Shown here piece by piece: positions 1 through 11,424 of a stretch of 64,000 nucleotides of DNA (position 1 is the stretch's first letter; each line of letters starts with the position of its first letter). Location: contig CAJSYZ010000007.1 of NCBI GenBank assembly GCA_910574455.1, positions 4,525,302-4,589,301 of the forward strand. Reading direction: 5' to 3'. The notes below the pieces were generated by a model. It saw only the letters and a list, made by a program, of their open reading frames with translations, had not been told where the DNA came from and searched no databases. The position numbers were made by a program, and so were the translations under genes. The stretch is from Trichaptum fuscoviolaceum. Taxonomy: Eukaryota > Basidiomycota > Agaricomycetes > Hymenochaetales > Trichaptaceae.

Positions 1-770
1 GGCTTCCTCGAAGGATGCCGGAGTGAAAAAATGGGCTGGCAGGTTCTTTTGGGAGAAGGAGCTCGCTGAACAGGTCCTTGCTCTAGAGTGACTTGGGTTG
101 CCGAGGGGCCGACGAGTCAAACCCAAAACCGAAGGGAGGAGAAGCCTCGGTAAACCCACAAGGAAGGCTACGCCGACCGAGGTCTCCGTAGATAGTGCCA
201 CCCATGTAAATAGGCATTGAAGTGCAAAACTCACTTTACTTCCGTTCCACAACCAGAGCCGCAACAACCAATGATCTTTGATATAGCAGGTGGCATCTGC
301 GCTTTTATAGTGGGTAGCATCCTCTGCTTTGAAAGCGGGTAGCGTCCGCTGGTACAGACAATGATTCGGGTGGCACGGATATGGCCTCGTCCGACAGGGC
401 TGCATGCGATCGTGAGGCCCAAAGGCATGAACAGGCAGTTATGTTCGTAAGCCCCGAAGGCATGAACAAGTTCGGGTGGCATGAATTCCCTCACTCCCTC
501 TGGGAGGAAGGGCACTGCGTTCCGGAATTGCGTGAGAACGCTCAACGTTCAAGTTTCGGCAAATAGGGGAGTAAGGGACTTCAAGTTGCCGGCGAAGCTC
601 GGCCCGTTTTCTAGTAAAGCCTTGTCCGAGCGGGCTTTGTTTTAGCAGGTAGCGTCTGCTACTTTGAAAGCGGGTAGCATCCGCATGGTCTTGAGCAGGA
701 AGTCGAGTGGCACGAATAAGGCCTTGTCGAATAGCTTTGTTATAGCGGGTAGCGTCCGCTAGGTATTGAT
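1..770. other. Left flank, retroelement-like repetitive sequence
   Basis: No convincing gene. The stretch contains diverged internal repeats, such as related copies near 617-684 and 720-760, each ending in a small GTAGCGT-loop hairpin, and purine-rich patches near 130-150. This texture resembles an LTR or untranslated part of a fungal retrotransposon, but no reverse transcriptase, integrase or gag motif is visible, so the assignment is only a guess. The short open frames here overlap on both strands and look like chance. Confidence 0.3.
286..760. repeat. Five covarying mini-hairpins with a GTRGCRT loop
   Basis: Five short palindromes lie at 286-300, 334-350, 644-660, 670-684 and 744-760. The loop is GTAGCGT, GTAGCAT or GTGGCAT. 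The arms are either gcgg/ccgc or gcag/ctgc, so a G in one arm is matched by C in the other and an A by T. A sixth, broken copy lies near 311-325. Function unknown; they could be structured parts of a transposon transcript. Confidence 0.5.
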
Positions 771-845
771 AAATGGGTCTTCATCTTGCCTCCTTGCAAA
801 AATATTTGAGGTCCTCATCGCGCGTCGCCGCTGTCTTGAGGTTCG

Positions 846-1035
846 GAGTCGTCCTTGTTGTGGTCGATGATCAAGAGACGCGACGCACTTCGACGCGTGA
901 CGTACGCGTGCTTCCGCTTGTCACGAGTCGTGGTATACTTCTTCGAAGTCCTGTCAACTCGAAGCGGGAGCACGCGTCAACTTGTCACGGTCGCGTCGCG
1001 TCTTTATCATCGACTACAACAACAAGGACAGACTC
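846..1035. repeat. Imperfect foldback (inverted repeat) of about 190 bp
   Basis: The stretch 846-886 is nearly the reverse complement of 993-1035, with a few mismatches and 1-2 nt gaps. Pairing continues inward with lower identity to about 920 and 965. The centre, near 930-955, is unpaired. The overlapping open frames in this stretch on both strands follow from the palindrome and are not taken as genes. It could be a MITE-like element or the hairpin end of a larger element. Confidence 0.55.
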
Positions 1036-1401
1036 GCAAGCCAGTCGCGAATTTATCGCAAGGTTGCACGTACGACTGGTTTTCGAGTCTATAGAGCGAT
1101 CGTGTTTGAGCTCATAAAACAAATGTGCGGCAGTCAACCCTGACTTCAAGTTCTTCACTGGCACGCAGCCCCGGAAGCCGTCCACATTTACATGTATGAC
1201 CTCAGAACATAAGATTCACATCCAGACAAACAATGAATTAATACTGGAGCGGATCTTGAATGGCGTAGAGGCAATCTATCAAATGAAAAGCACCAGAACT
1301 TGGCGATAAAATGCTGGCAGAGCAGTAATTAATGACGAAAACCACTGCCAATGTACTAGTAAGTATGCTTACTATGCGATATTTCATCGTCCTGACGAAC
1401 T

Positions 1402-2709
1402 CTAAATTAGACAGTGCAACATTAAGACACAAAACAGACCACTTACGCCATAACCCATATCTGAAAAGCCTCCAAAGTCTTGTTCGTCAGGCTCCTCTTC
1501 GTCCTGGAAGGCGTCGGGCGTGATGAGATTGTCCTCATCGAGGTCAGTACTACCGAACTCGTCAACAACTTTCCCCTCCATGTCCGAGACATTAGTAAGA
1601 GTTATCGAAACCGTTGTTGGCTCATCATAATCGATCTCGTGTGGCCTTTCATTGACCTCCCAAACATCATCCTCACCGTCAATGCGATAATGCATCCTCG
1701 ATTCAGAAGGAGTACGATCATCCACCACTTCGCCCCTGACTACGTATTTCATCCTCCCGATCCCGTAGCCAATTCCTATCTCGCGCGCGGTCTCTCTCGC
1801 GAACTTTACTTGCGAAAGATCGCGAGCTGCTAAATCACCGACAACCAAGGGTCCAGCTTCAGAAACACCCGGTTTCAAGAAGGTGTATCATGACCCGAGG
1901 AGCAGAATCAACTGCGCCAGCCTTCCAGGTAGAAAGCACATGCGCAAATGTCATTCGCAAAGATTTGATATTCGATAATCGCTCCTTGTAGTCTGAGAAT
2001 TTGTAGATCAACGACAACCGATGTCCTGATAGAACTGGCAGCATCTCATGTGACACTCCTCGTAAGTAGACCATCGACGACATACAGAATTCCGAAGAGC
2101 CCGCAAAGACGACATTCGTCGTTTTCGCCTCATACACGAACCGTACTTGAGCACCGGTGTATAAGGAGGCAGCAGAAGCTCAAATATATGACCTTCCGTT
2201 GGAATATCGCCGCCGCTATTATGTCAAGAATCAGAATAACGTACGACACTAACAAGAGATAGTCACAGTACCATGAGCCAGCCCCGCAGAGAACCAGCCT
2301 ATCAAGAGTCAACTTCTTGCGTACGCCGGCCTCAAAGCCGGCCTTTTGTACGAAATCATTGAACAGGGAGTTTCTGATAGAAAATTTCGAGGCAGGCAGC
2401 ATCCAACAGTGAGGATCTTTCGCATGTACAGATGCAAGCCCTTTTATTGATCCTGCCTCACGGTCCGTCAGCGGCAAAGAAATCGCGCCAATACCCTTTA
2501 CATAAAGGCCCAAGATCGGGGCGTCAGCATAGTTGTGGCCTGCCGTGATTGGAGCTTCTTCGAGAAGCGGAACCTTTGCCAGCGTATCAGATAATAGGGT
2601 CTGTAACGTGGTGGAGTGTTAGTGCAATATCCTAACTGCATAATGTAAGTCATATCCATACCCGAAAGTCTTGGATTTTCAGACGATTGCGATCTTTGGC
2701 GCTTGGCAT
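1402..2709 (-). pseudogene. Parental 2OG-Fe(II)-oxygenase-like gene, frameshifted
   Basis: This is the only copy of the 2OG gene that continues beyond the array boundary at 1944. Reading from the start at 2709: exon 1 begins MPSAKDRNRL; a 61-nt intron ends at the ttacag near 2601; exon 2 contains KGIGAISLPLTD and LDRLVLCGAGS; a second intron follows; then SHEMLPVLSGHRLSL. Beyond the array boundary come ARDLSQVKFARETAREIG and, near the end, an acidic stretch with DEDNLITPDAFQDEEEPDEQD. Blocks of this kind are typical of the C-terminal region of fungal 2OG-Fe(II) oxygenase superfamily proteins. Two frame breaks are visible, a missing base near 2168 (present in the other units) and one near 1871. 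A possible last intron starts at a GTAAGT donor just after SDMGYG. A decayed gene or consensus errors would both fit. Confidence 0.7.
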
Positions 2710-3108
2710 GACGGAAAGTACAAAAGAGAAGGGTATGAGGTGAGTCCCCCAAGTGATGATAAAAGGTAAAGAATGGGAGAAAATAAGCCAGAGCAGTGTA
2801 CTATTTGAAGTAAAGGGGATGGCTTTGTGGCTTTGCGGCTTTGTGGTATAGCCAACGAAGTGACACGTCAGAGTAGCCCCCGCAGCATCTTTCATGAGGC
2901 AATGACGAACAAAGACACGAGAATGCGACAACTGAACAATTTACTGTGGCTCATACGGTTAATTCAGTAGAACGAGCTACAAAGACCAGAACATAACCGC
3001 AGATCATTCTCACCCACCGAGAGTACTGCCATACATTTTATCGAGCTGAAGCGAAGGACGAAGAGATATGCGAAGGTGTTTGCTTGAATTAAACAAGGTA
3101 CAATATTG

Positions 3109-4159
3109 CTATGATAATGCAGTCCTGTCGGATTGGTTCGTACGGAAACTCGATTTATCCTGCATCGAATCTAGAAGAGAAATTAGCCTCACGACCACTC
3201 TAAAATAACAGAGATATAGCAAACCATTGTTAGTCTTATATTCTATTACAGTGTTCTGTGGTAAGTCGAGAACACGGCGTATGGTATCCCTAAGAGAACA
3301 TTCAACGGTCTATAGTAGCAAGGAGAGAAAATCACGCACTTTATTTTCTGATTTACTTTGGAATCACTTCCACGCCTGTTCCATACACTAAGGATATCTT
3401 CGCTCTGCCTCACACTCAACGTACATCCACAAATTTCAGGCTCAGACGCGTCCTCAGCCCCATTAACGTTCGCGGCCCTCCAGCTTCCCGAATCTGTCCC
3501 GGCGCCAGGCGCAGCAGCATCGCCATTTGACTCGCAGTCGTCGAACTGGTCGCCAACTACAGCCATAACTATCTCCTCCCATAATCTGTCCGCAACACCC
3601 TTCTTGAGCCGAATGATCCATTTTCCCGCCTTGCAGATTGAACCGGGTCCCTCCCAAACGGGCCGCCGGATCCCGGAATGGAATAGAACGTAGTCGTCGT
3701 GGGCTGTAGCGTAGATGGTGGTTTGAGGTGTGTCCTCAGAGGGACCAAAAGATTCAATCTGGAGAGCCGTTAGTCCACGCAGTGAAAGAAAACCAATGCC
3801 AGACGCTTACAGACCTGAAGGATGAAATCTTCTTGATCCCCTCATCGTAGTTTGTCGTGGTGATTTGTTTTGTTCCCCGGTGCTCGTTGTTGGCGTAAAC
3901 CAATATAACCCATCTCGGCTCCTGCAATTTGAAATTAGAAGGGGTGATAAGAACGCTATAAATGCACGTACGTGTTTCTCAGAGGATGTACGATTTACAG
4001 CAATAGTACCGTTACGTGCGGTGCTGACTCCCTGCTTCTCCTTAGTAGTTGGTTTCCTCGTCTCCTGATGAGCTCGTCGAGACAGAAGTTGAGAAATGTT
4101 TGGACGATGGCGACCCGAGGTCGCGGTGCTGTCGAATTCGGGTTTGCTGTCGCCGTCAT
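3109..4159 (-). pseudogene. eIF4E-like gene, copy 1, disrupted by many indels
   Basis: Same gene as the reference copy at 12593-13627, with the expected start at 4159 and stop at 3109. At least a dozen one- or two-base insertions break the frame in exons 1-3, for example extra bases in the stretch 3620-3690 that encodes the WEDP and GGKW blocks, and one in exon 1 near 4112. Exon 4 and most of the acidic-loop region (3246-3566) are intact. Because the damage is spread over a block that includes non-coding DNA, poor consensus sequence is as likely as true decay. Confidence 0.75.
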
Positions 4160-4638
4160 TGTTGTTGTACTCGACGCATTTTGAGCTCCATTGCTCGAAT
4201 TCGCAAGGAAGCGGGATTGTGAATGGTTTGAGAAATATCCGGCGATAGTTAAGGTGTCAAGCTCTTGTAATAATGATACGGGTGATTTGATAGGAATGGG
4301 AGATGCGTAGATGACATGGCGGTGTCGCGTGGAGTATTGAAGTTTAGGAGTGCTGGATGGTCGCGGAGGTAAGGAAAGTTACTGTGCTGGCAACTGCCGA
4401 TGCCTGGGCAAAAAGGACACTTGCTTGTGAATTGCGAACGTGTAGCGTCGGGCAGAGTAATCTCCGTTGTGGCGATATCTTTGCGTCGGCTGAGATCTCT
4501 GTCGAATGGCTTCAGGTTTTTATGCAAATTCTGCGGTCTGTATTGGCTCCCCGGGCGAAAAAAGTTGACAACTAACCGTCCTATAGATTGGCGCATACTA
4601 ATTTGACGCGTAAAATTCGCGAGCCGGGTTTCTTTATC
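4160..4638. other. Upstream region of eIF4E copy 1
   Basis: Sequence between the eIF4E start and the motif block. It carries the type A cassette near 4495-4545, as in units 2 and 6. No gene is supported, although short minus-strand frames are open. It probably holds the promoter and 5' UTR of the eIF4E gene; no TATA box is clear. Confidence 0.4.
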
Positions 4639-7300
4639 CACCACGTTCAAACTGCACGAGTGCGCGCTCTTTCTCTTCTATCAGTCTGATTTCTTAACGT
4701 TGGGACAATTATATTACAGGAACTGCACAAGAACAAGTTATTCAATGCATAATATAAGTAGATTACAGTTAGCCAAACACCACGCCAAACTGCACGAGTG
4801 ACGCGCCGCGCTCCTTTCTCTTCTACCGCCGCCATCTATTTCAGTTGACCACGCACGTCAAACTGCACGAGTACCGCGACACACTCTCTTCTCCTCCCGC
4901 GACGACCAACCCTTCGCCGCCGCCGTCCATCTCCTCCGTCGCCAACATCGGCAGACACTCCTCAACGTCACAGACCGGTTGCGTTCAGCCCTGCATCTAC
5001 CGCGCACGACGCACTTGCAATGTCGAGCAGACTGTAAGCGCCCGAGTTGGGGGGGACGGGGATGGCAGTGGTGTATTCCTGCGTTGACTCCCTGGTGAGC
5101 ACCCACTTTCAATGCTCCTGCTATCCGCCGCGACCGCGTCTACTCGAAGGATCTGTTGCACTTGCAGAATTCAAACGTCACAGACCGGTTGCGTTCAGCC
5201 TCGCCAACACAAGATCTTGCCCACCGTGCACTCGAGCGGACTGATCCACGGCTTCCAGCACCTGCGGCTCGACGCTGAGAGCAGCGCAAACCGATCCCAC
5301 CTGGGCTGCGCGCCGGAAGTTGGACGATGACAGTGGTGTACTCCACCGGTGAGCACCCAAATCTCAAAGCCCGCCTCTGTCTTGACTCAGGGACTGAGCG
5401 GGCGGATACCTTACCGTAAGCGTCTACTCGTAAGGAACCCCCTCATTCCCTGTTCTTCGACATGCGGGGCGCGCTCGGCCAGAAGCTGTCGCGACGCAGC
5501 ATTGGCGGCGGAACGTCACAGACCGGTTGCGTTCTGTCCGGCCTCGCTCAATGACTCGGCCAGGATACTCCCTGTTGGACGAGTGCGACATTGCGGCGTC
5601 ATGCTTTGCGCGGTGAGATGCGCCGTTCGACTTGTCGCGCTGATGTGAGGACTGATCTTGCGCCCTGACTGACGAGGGTCCGCCATTTCCCAGGTGCCGC
5701 TCGCCGGACGCAGAAACATATATATATTGCTATCTCCACCACGTCAAACTGCACGAGTCACCGCGCGCTAATGATGGTACAGCACCGTCCAGGGCGAGCT
5801 CCTCTCTGCCGCCGCCGCCCTCAAAGATCTCGAGCTGAGAAACGTCACAGACCGCTGCACAGACGGCGCAAGGCGCTCGCAATGTCGAGCGGACTGATCT
5901 ACGGCCTCTGTCATGCTGGCACGACGCGGAGAGCAGCGCACAACCGCGCCTTGCGCGGCACAGCGACCCATCCCCGGTAAGTGCCCTGAGAAAAACGTCA
6001 CAGACCGGCTTGTCCGCAGCTTGCGAGATTGCCCAGCCGCGATGTCCAGGCGCAAGTGAGAAACGTCTCAGACCGGTCGTCTCTGCTCACAGTCACGATT
6101 CCCGGAGCGCAAGGCAGACGAATACGAGGAGTGCGCCACACCCGCCAGACCGCCAGTTGAGCGTTTGCTTGAAGGGCGCGCTTGGGCAGAAGCTGCGCGG
6201 GGCCCACGTCACAGACCGGTTGCGTTCGCGCGCGAGGCCGCTCGCGGGACGCAAAAAACATATATATATTGTTATCTGGCGACACGCGCGCGGCCCAGAT
6301 GTCGCTCGCCGGATAGCAAAACCATATATATATTGCTATCCCCTGACCGTCAATACCTCAATGCTCTCGCCTTGCGCAAACGGTTGGGGCAGATGCGCCG
6401 TTCGACTTGTCGCGCTGATGCGGAGGACTGATCTTGCGCCTGACTGACGAGGGTGCGCCCCGCGCGCTCACGCTGGGGCCTGCACCTTCCCTTTCACTCG
6501 CATTCATTCTTGCCATCCTTCCTCTCTGCGGAGGACATAATCTTGCGCCTGATTGCTGCACGGTGTCCTCGTTTGTGTGCCCTCGAAGATCACAGACACC
6601 GCCCCAATGCTCCAGCGTCCGCCAGTCTTCGCCGACCTCGATTGAGTGGGAGGATCCCTTCGTGTGCGTCTGCTTTGTTGCGGGGCGCGCGCGCATGTCC
6701 AATGTCACAGACCGGTTGCGCGCAATGGTACCTTCGTTGCGGTGCGCTGGACCGTGTGATCCTTGGGCTGGCGGCGCTCGCCGGACGAAGAAACATATAT
6801 ATATTGCTGAATGTGGGGTCCGCTGCTGACCTGGAGAGACACCGGAATCGCAGATGGTTCACTTTGCGTGCTGCAAGACCTTCCATACGTCCGAGAAAAC
6901 TGCTAGCAAGGACACTTCAATTTCCAGTATTGAGACATATCTTCCACCTATGCAGTCACGTCAGAAAAGGTTGCCGATGTCAATCTGAGTGCATTAGGAC
7001 TCACAATGGTATGTTGACCCTCTCCAAACAGAATGACAGCTGGAAGACTCAGATAGTTGATTGCCTAGTCATCACCTAACTAGAACCTGCAAAGCATGGA
7101 CAAAGGCGCCGCTGTGGTGCGCTGGGTAAGGCCCTCATCCAGATGTCGCTCGCCCGGCGCATTTCTATATATATATTGCTATGTTGAATGTCAGTAGAAG
7201 CTCGAAGACAAATAGAAAATGAGTAACTCTTACATGGGAGTTGAAGCAGGCTTTGAGTGTCGCTCGCCTGGCGCATTTCTGTATATATATTGCTGTCTGG
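4639..7300. repeat. Motif block, unit 1
   Basis: First of six copies of the short-motif block, described in full for unit 2 (14104-16690). Extra bases inflate it, for example a run of seven G near 5048. AT-cored modules are centred near 5735, 6260, 6335, 6797, 7170 and 7285. Confidence 0.85.
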
Positions 7301-8584
7301 TTAGTAAAAGGTCAAAGACGAAAATACTAGTGAGACTTACAGTGCGAAAGAGGAATTGACAAAGAGACGAAAGCAAGCTGCTTTATACATGGAGCCCTCT
7401 TAAGCGAGTCAGGGTCGAATTTTTCGGACCCATTCACACAGACTCATTTTCCTTGAATTTATTATTTTGACATGATATCTTAGTGATTCAGACATGCATT
7501 TTAATGGTCCTGAATAACTCAGAATTGTGCACAGAGGTCTCGAGGGAGAAAGAATGCTGTCCAAAATATGCTCCAGGGTCAATTCGTGTCAGGGCCCTGG
7601 CATTGCCAATTCAAGCTACCTAACCTCCTATGCTTTCATCCATGACCTTCGAGCAGGCCATCAAGCTCATCACATTGTGCAAAGCCTTCGGAAATCAACT
7701 ATAGTCGACACTGGCACCTACACTTAGCATGATTGACAATGCTCTCAGCTCCAAACCTGGACACGGAGAGGTGAGTGTGTTCTCCGGCTCTTGCATGTCT
7801 TCCTTGGGCTCGCATCACTCAGGATACTCATTCCTTCTGATAGAAGGCTCTGAAGCACCTGGGAAGGGACTTGGCAGGACGTAATAGCACCTGCTAAGCG
7901 AAATGTGCGACAGAAAACCACCCAGTTCTCCGAACTTCCGGCTGAACTCTGCCAGGAAGCCAAGGGCCTATTCAACCACACAATGGCACAATACCTGAGT
8001 CTCCTATCTCATATGTCAAGGCCATCGCGATGCATCAAGCAGGGACCTCAAGCTCTTGACTAAAGCTACTCCGCCCTCCCCCAGCTCTCGAACTCAACCC
8101 GGGCATGCCATGCAATCGCTGCACGGCTCATACCTCCCATTCACTCGGAAGACGTCTTCCATACTTCGCCTCACTCATTTCGCATCAGATTCCAGGGGTT
8201 CAGGGTCTCGGCTAGGCTGTGGGAATGACGCTAGTGTGCAAGCGCTGTCTGGAACAACCGGCAGCAGAATTTTGGTGAGCACTTTGCCGTCTGCACAGAG
8301 AGTGCATTTGGCACCATTCTATGCTTTATCTTGTTTTTCTTTGCAGCTTCAGAGGGTGCTGGAGAGGTATGAGGGGGTGGATAGAGGTCACTGAAGGTAT
8401 TCTGAGGGGATGGGGAGGGACGGATAGCTGTTCGGCGCTGGAAACACTTGTCCGGAGGTTTGCCCGGGCTCTGTAGGAAACGACACAATCTTCTTTGCTT
8501 GGCATTTTCTACGGTATTGTAGCATATCGGTGAGTATAGGCCGATGACTTCTCTGCATGACAAGGGTCTACGGGCTTCGAAGGG
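7301..8584. other. Degenerate region, unit 1
   Basis: Corresponds to 16690-17957 of unit 2, with added indels. The 108-codon minus frame seen there is frameshifted here. No gene supported. Confidence 0.5.
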
Positions 8585-8720
8585 TATAAATACAGGTCAG
8601 TTCTGTCCCGAGGTTCACCAGGCTCTTCGCCCTTCCCCCTCTCTCTTCATTCTCTCTCCTCTTTCACACTATTCTAATTTCTCACTGCAATTGCATTTGA
8701 TATTTATCTCTGCATTATGA
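8585..8720 (+). promoter_or_regulatory. TATA-type core promoter, unit 1
   Basis: TATAAATA at 8585-8592 is followed 40-90 bp later by a long CT-rich tract (about 8628-8670). A TATA box before a pyrimidine-rich start region is a common layout for strongly transcribed fungal genes. The transcript it would drive runs on the plus strand towards the GTPase. Confidence 0.6.
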
Positions 8721-9311
8721 CTTTATTCACCGTTGTTCTTGCTTTCCGGTAGCTCTTTGCTGTTAGATCAGTAAGTGTTCACAGTTTCAGTATTATTCTC
8801 AGGCTTATATTAACTCTACTTTTGACGCGCCAGCTCTCCATCGCTTTGGACCACGATTCGAATAGAGGTCTACACTCCGAGTCAAGTCTATCTGTCTTTG
8901 ACTGCAACACGCCGCTCTGTATTGGTTTTCATCATCGGTCGTGATCTACTTCTTGTCTATTAAGAATCCGCGCTCAGCTCTGTCTGTCATCTTAAAACGA
9001 CATCCGCATGCGGCACTTCTTGTCTCGTCAACGCCGCATGCTCGTCAAGTGCGCGTCAAGAATCAAGCCATCTAGCTAATCTATAGCACATCCATCACCA
9101 CTGAGGCCGACGTCAAGTACGATTCAACACAACAGCACTTCGCGATTGTGAGCAAGAGGCCAGCTTTGGATGTCCTTCAAGCTGTTACAGCCCACGCTGT
9201 AGTGCGTCCGTCGATTGACTACAGTTCACCGGGCGCGCTTGCTCGGAGTACTTGGAGGCGCTTTGCAAGTCATTGAACGCTAGCGCTGCTCGCTAGTCAG
9301 GTTGTATCGCT
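8721..9311 (+). other. Shortened post-promoter region, unit 1
   Basis: Units 2-6 carry about 1.4 kb between the promoter and the next block, but only about 600 bp remain here. The segment 8870-9050 is a patchwork of short matches to scattered parts of the longer version. No gene supported. Confidence 0.5.
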
Positions 9312-10120
9312 ATGCGTAACGTGCACGAACATAACAATTACGGAGCTACTGGGCGATGTCTACAACACAAACCTGGTTCCTGTAAGTTGTCATTTAATAC
9401 TATGAAGCCAAGTATGCTTATAACTTGCTGCAAGCTATTTCTCGCTATTCGTCACCTATACGCCGTCGTCTCCGCTCTTACAACGCAAATTCGATGGATG
9501 CAAGGGATGGGCGAGAATGATGGCCAGGGATGGCCGGAAGTGTACGTCCATGTCAACTTATAGAAGTTCATCGAGACCTAATAGACTTTATTCTCGCAGC
9601 CTGCGATGTTCTGGCATATGGTCAAGGCGTATCAGTACACAACTCTCCTCTCCGAAGTACTCGTGGGTATGGCCTCGAAGAACTGTCCCGCGATCAGGAT
9701 GGTTAGCGAGCTTGTATGGATTCAGTGAGTAGCATCGTCGAATCTCCAAAGATATACTGGATTGATTTTCCACAGCGAACGCGACGGAAGTGTTCTATCG
9801 TCGAGCACTATCATTAATGGAGTTCAAGCTGCCGGCTTCAAGCATAATGTGGAGCAGCGAAAACAGTATGTATTCTTTATTATATTCATGTACACGGCTA
9901 ATCAGATTTCTAATTGTATTCACCACTGCAATGTACATCCTCTACACAGTAGCTCTTCGGCGTACAATAACCGCTCCTTGCTCTTTGCGCGGTGACGAAG
10001 TCATCGAGAGGACGACCATATTGCGGAATACAGGAGTCGACTTGACGGAAGCGAACAAGAATGCGAGCTTGAGCAGGAAGACCATGTCTTTGATTGTAGC
10101 TATCAGTGTTCAGAGAGCGT
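9312..10120 (+). pseudogene. Unidentified intron-bearing sequence, unit 1
   Basis: Appears identical to the unit 2 copy at 19487-20297, where the exon reading is described. Confidence 0.3.
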
Positions 10121-10387
10121 GAAGAATCGATGCTGTTTACACATGCAAGTGAATATTGAGCAAAAGAACAGACTGAAACGATGCACCCTAAGCAATTCGG
10201 CAAGCTAGTGCTCACCCTCGTTACACCGCGATTCAAGTACGGCGGTTTGCCTTCGACCATTTCCAGTATAGATTGTTAGTTATAGTCGGCGAGTCCGGTG
10301 AGAAGCGCAAGAGACCTGATCAGGAACCATCCGGCGGGGCTTGAGTTCGAAAGCTTGACTTTTATGCCCCTCATCTTATGCTCGCAG

Positions 10388-11419
10388 CAGCCAATCTGAC
10401 AATGCAGACGAAGATGACGTGCCTCCTCGCATAAAGTATGTTCGTTTATATTATGCAACGAATATCATTCTAAAATTCCATCATGCAGCGACCCAGACAG
10501 CCTGAGGAACGGGATAGTTAAGACATCCGATAAGAAGGCCGATTTCACTCTCCTTCTTGTTGGAGAGACTGGTGTCGGAAAGACGTCTGTCCTTTCACTT
10601 ATCGCAAACGTCCTTGCCGGCCACAAGCCCGAGGAATATGTCGACGTGCATGACCCTACAAACGAAGAGGGCGGGTCACAGTCCCAAAGCCAGACGAATT
10701 CTGCGAAGGTCTACGAGTTCACGAGTAAGAACGGCATCACGATACGCATCCTTGACACGCCTGGCCTGGCGGACACACGCGGAATATCACAGGACGAGCT
10801 TCACAAGGCCAGTATCGCGAATGCCATAAAGGATCACATTGTCACTGTCAACGGTGTCCTCATCCTCGCCAATGGTACAGTTCCTCGCCTCGGTGCTGCA
10901 ACAGACTACGCCCTCTCCACATTGTCGTCCATCTTCCCTCGTACGCTCGCCGACAACATTGCTCTCATGTTCACCAACGTCCCCAGTCCTCTATCGTGGA
11001 ATTTCGAGCAGAGCTCCCTTCCCGCTGTCCTGCATGGTGCCGATCAATTCCTTCTCGACAATCCCGTTGCGATGCAGAGGAAGTACAACGAGCTCAAAGG
11101 GAAGAAGCTGCCGAAGGCGACGCTCAGACAGCTGCGCGATGGTGTAATACAGGGCGAGCGGAAGGCCCTGGACATGTTGTCGGATTTGTTTGATTGGCTT
11201 GACAAGCGAGTAGCGCAGCCAACGAAAGACATCTTGTCGCTGTATGAGCAATCGCAGACCATCGAAAAAAGCATACAAAACGCCCTTGCCCGAATGCAGC
11301 AAGCCAACACGAAGAGGAATGATCTGGAAAAGATAAAGAGAGATATTGATAAGGCAAAACTTGTGAGCAAAGACACCACTGATGAGGTTATTCTCGCTGA
11401 CCAGAGCATAGGACATTGA
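10388..11419 (+). CDS. AIG1-like P-loop GTPase, copy 1 (5' exons not resolved)
   Basis: Exons at 10388-10435 and 10489-11419. Appears identical to the unit 2 copy, described there. The stop at 11417-11419 lies 5 bp from the convergent stop of the next unit's 2OG gene. Confidence 0.8.
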
Positions 11420-11424
11420 CACGC

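Noticed and set aside
773..1117. 114-codon plus ORF
   Set aside because: Lies on the foldback at 846-1035, and overlapping frames are open on both strands.
1238..1387. 49-codon minus ORF starting MKYRIVSILTSTLAVVF, signal-peptide-like
   Set aside because: Very short, single copy, no splice or promoter support; cannot be told from chance.
2341..2352. GCCGGC...GCCGGC near-palindrome as a terminator hairpin
   Set aside because: It lies within exon 2 of the 2OG gene, encoding part of QKAGFEAGVR, and is explained by the codons.
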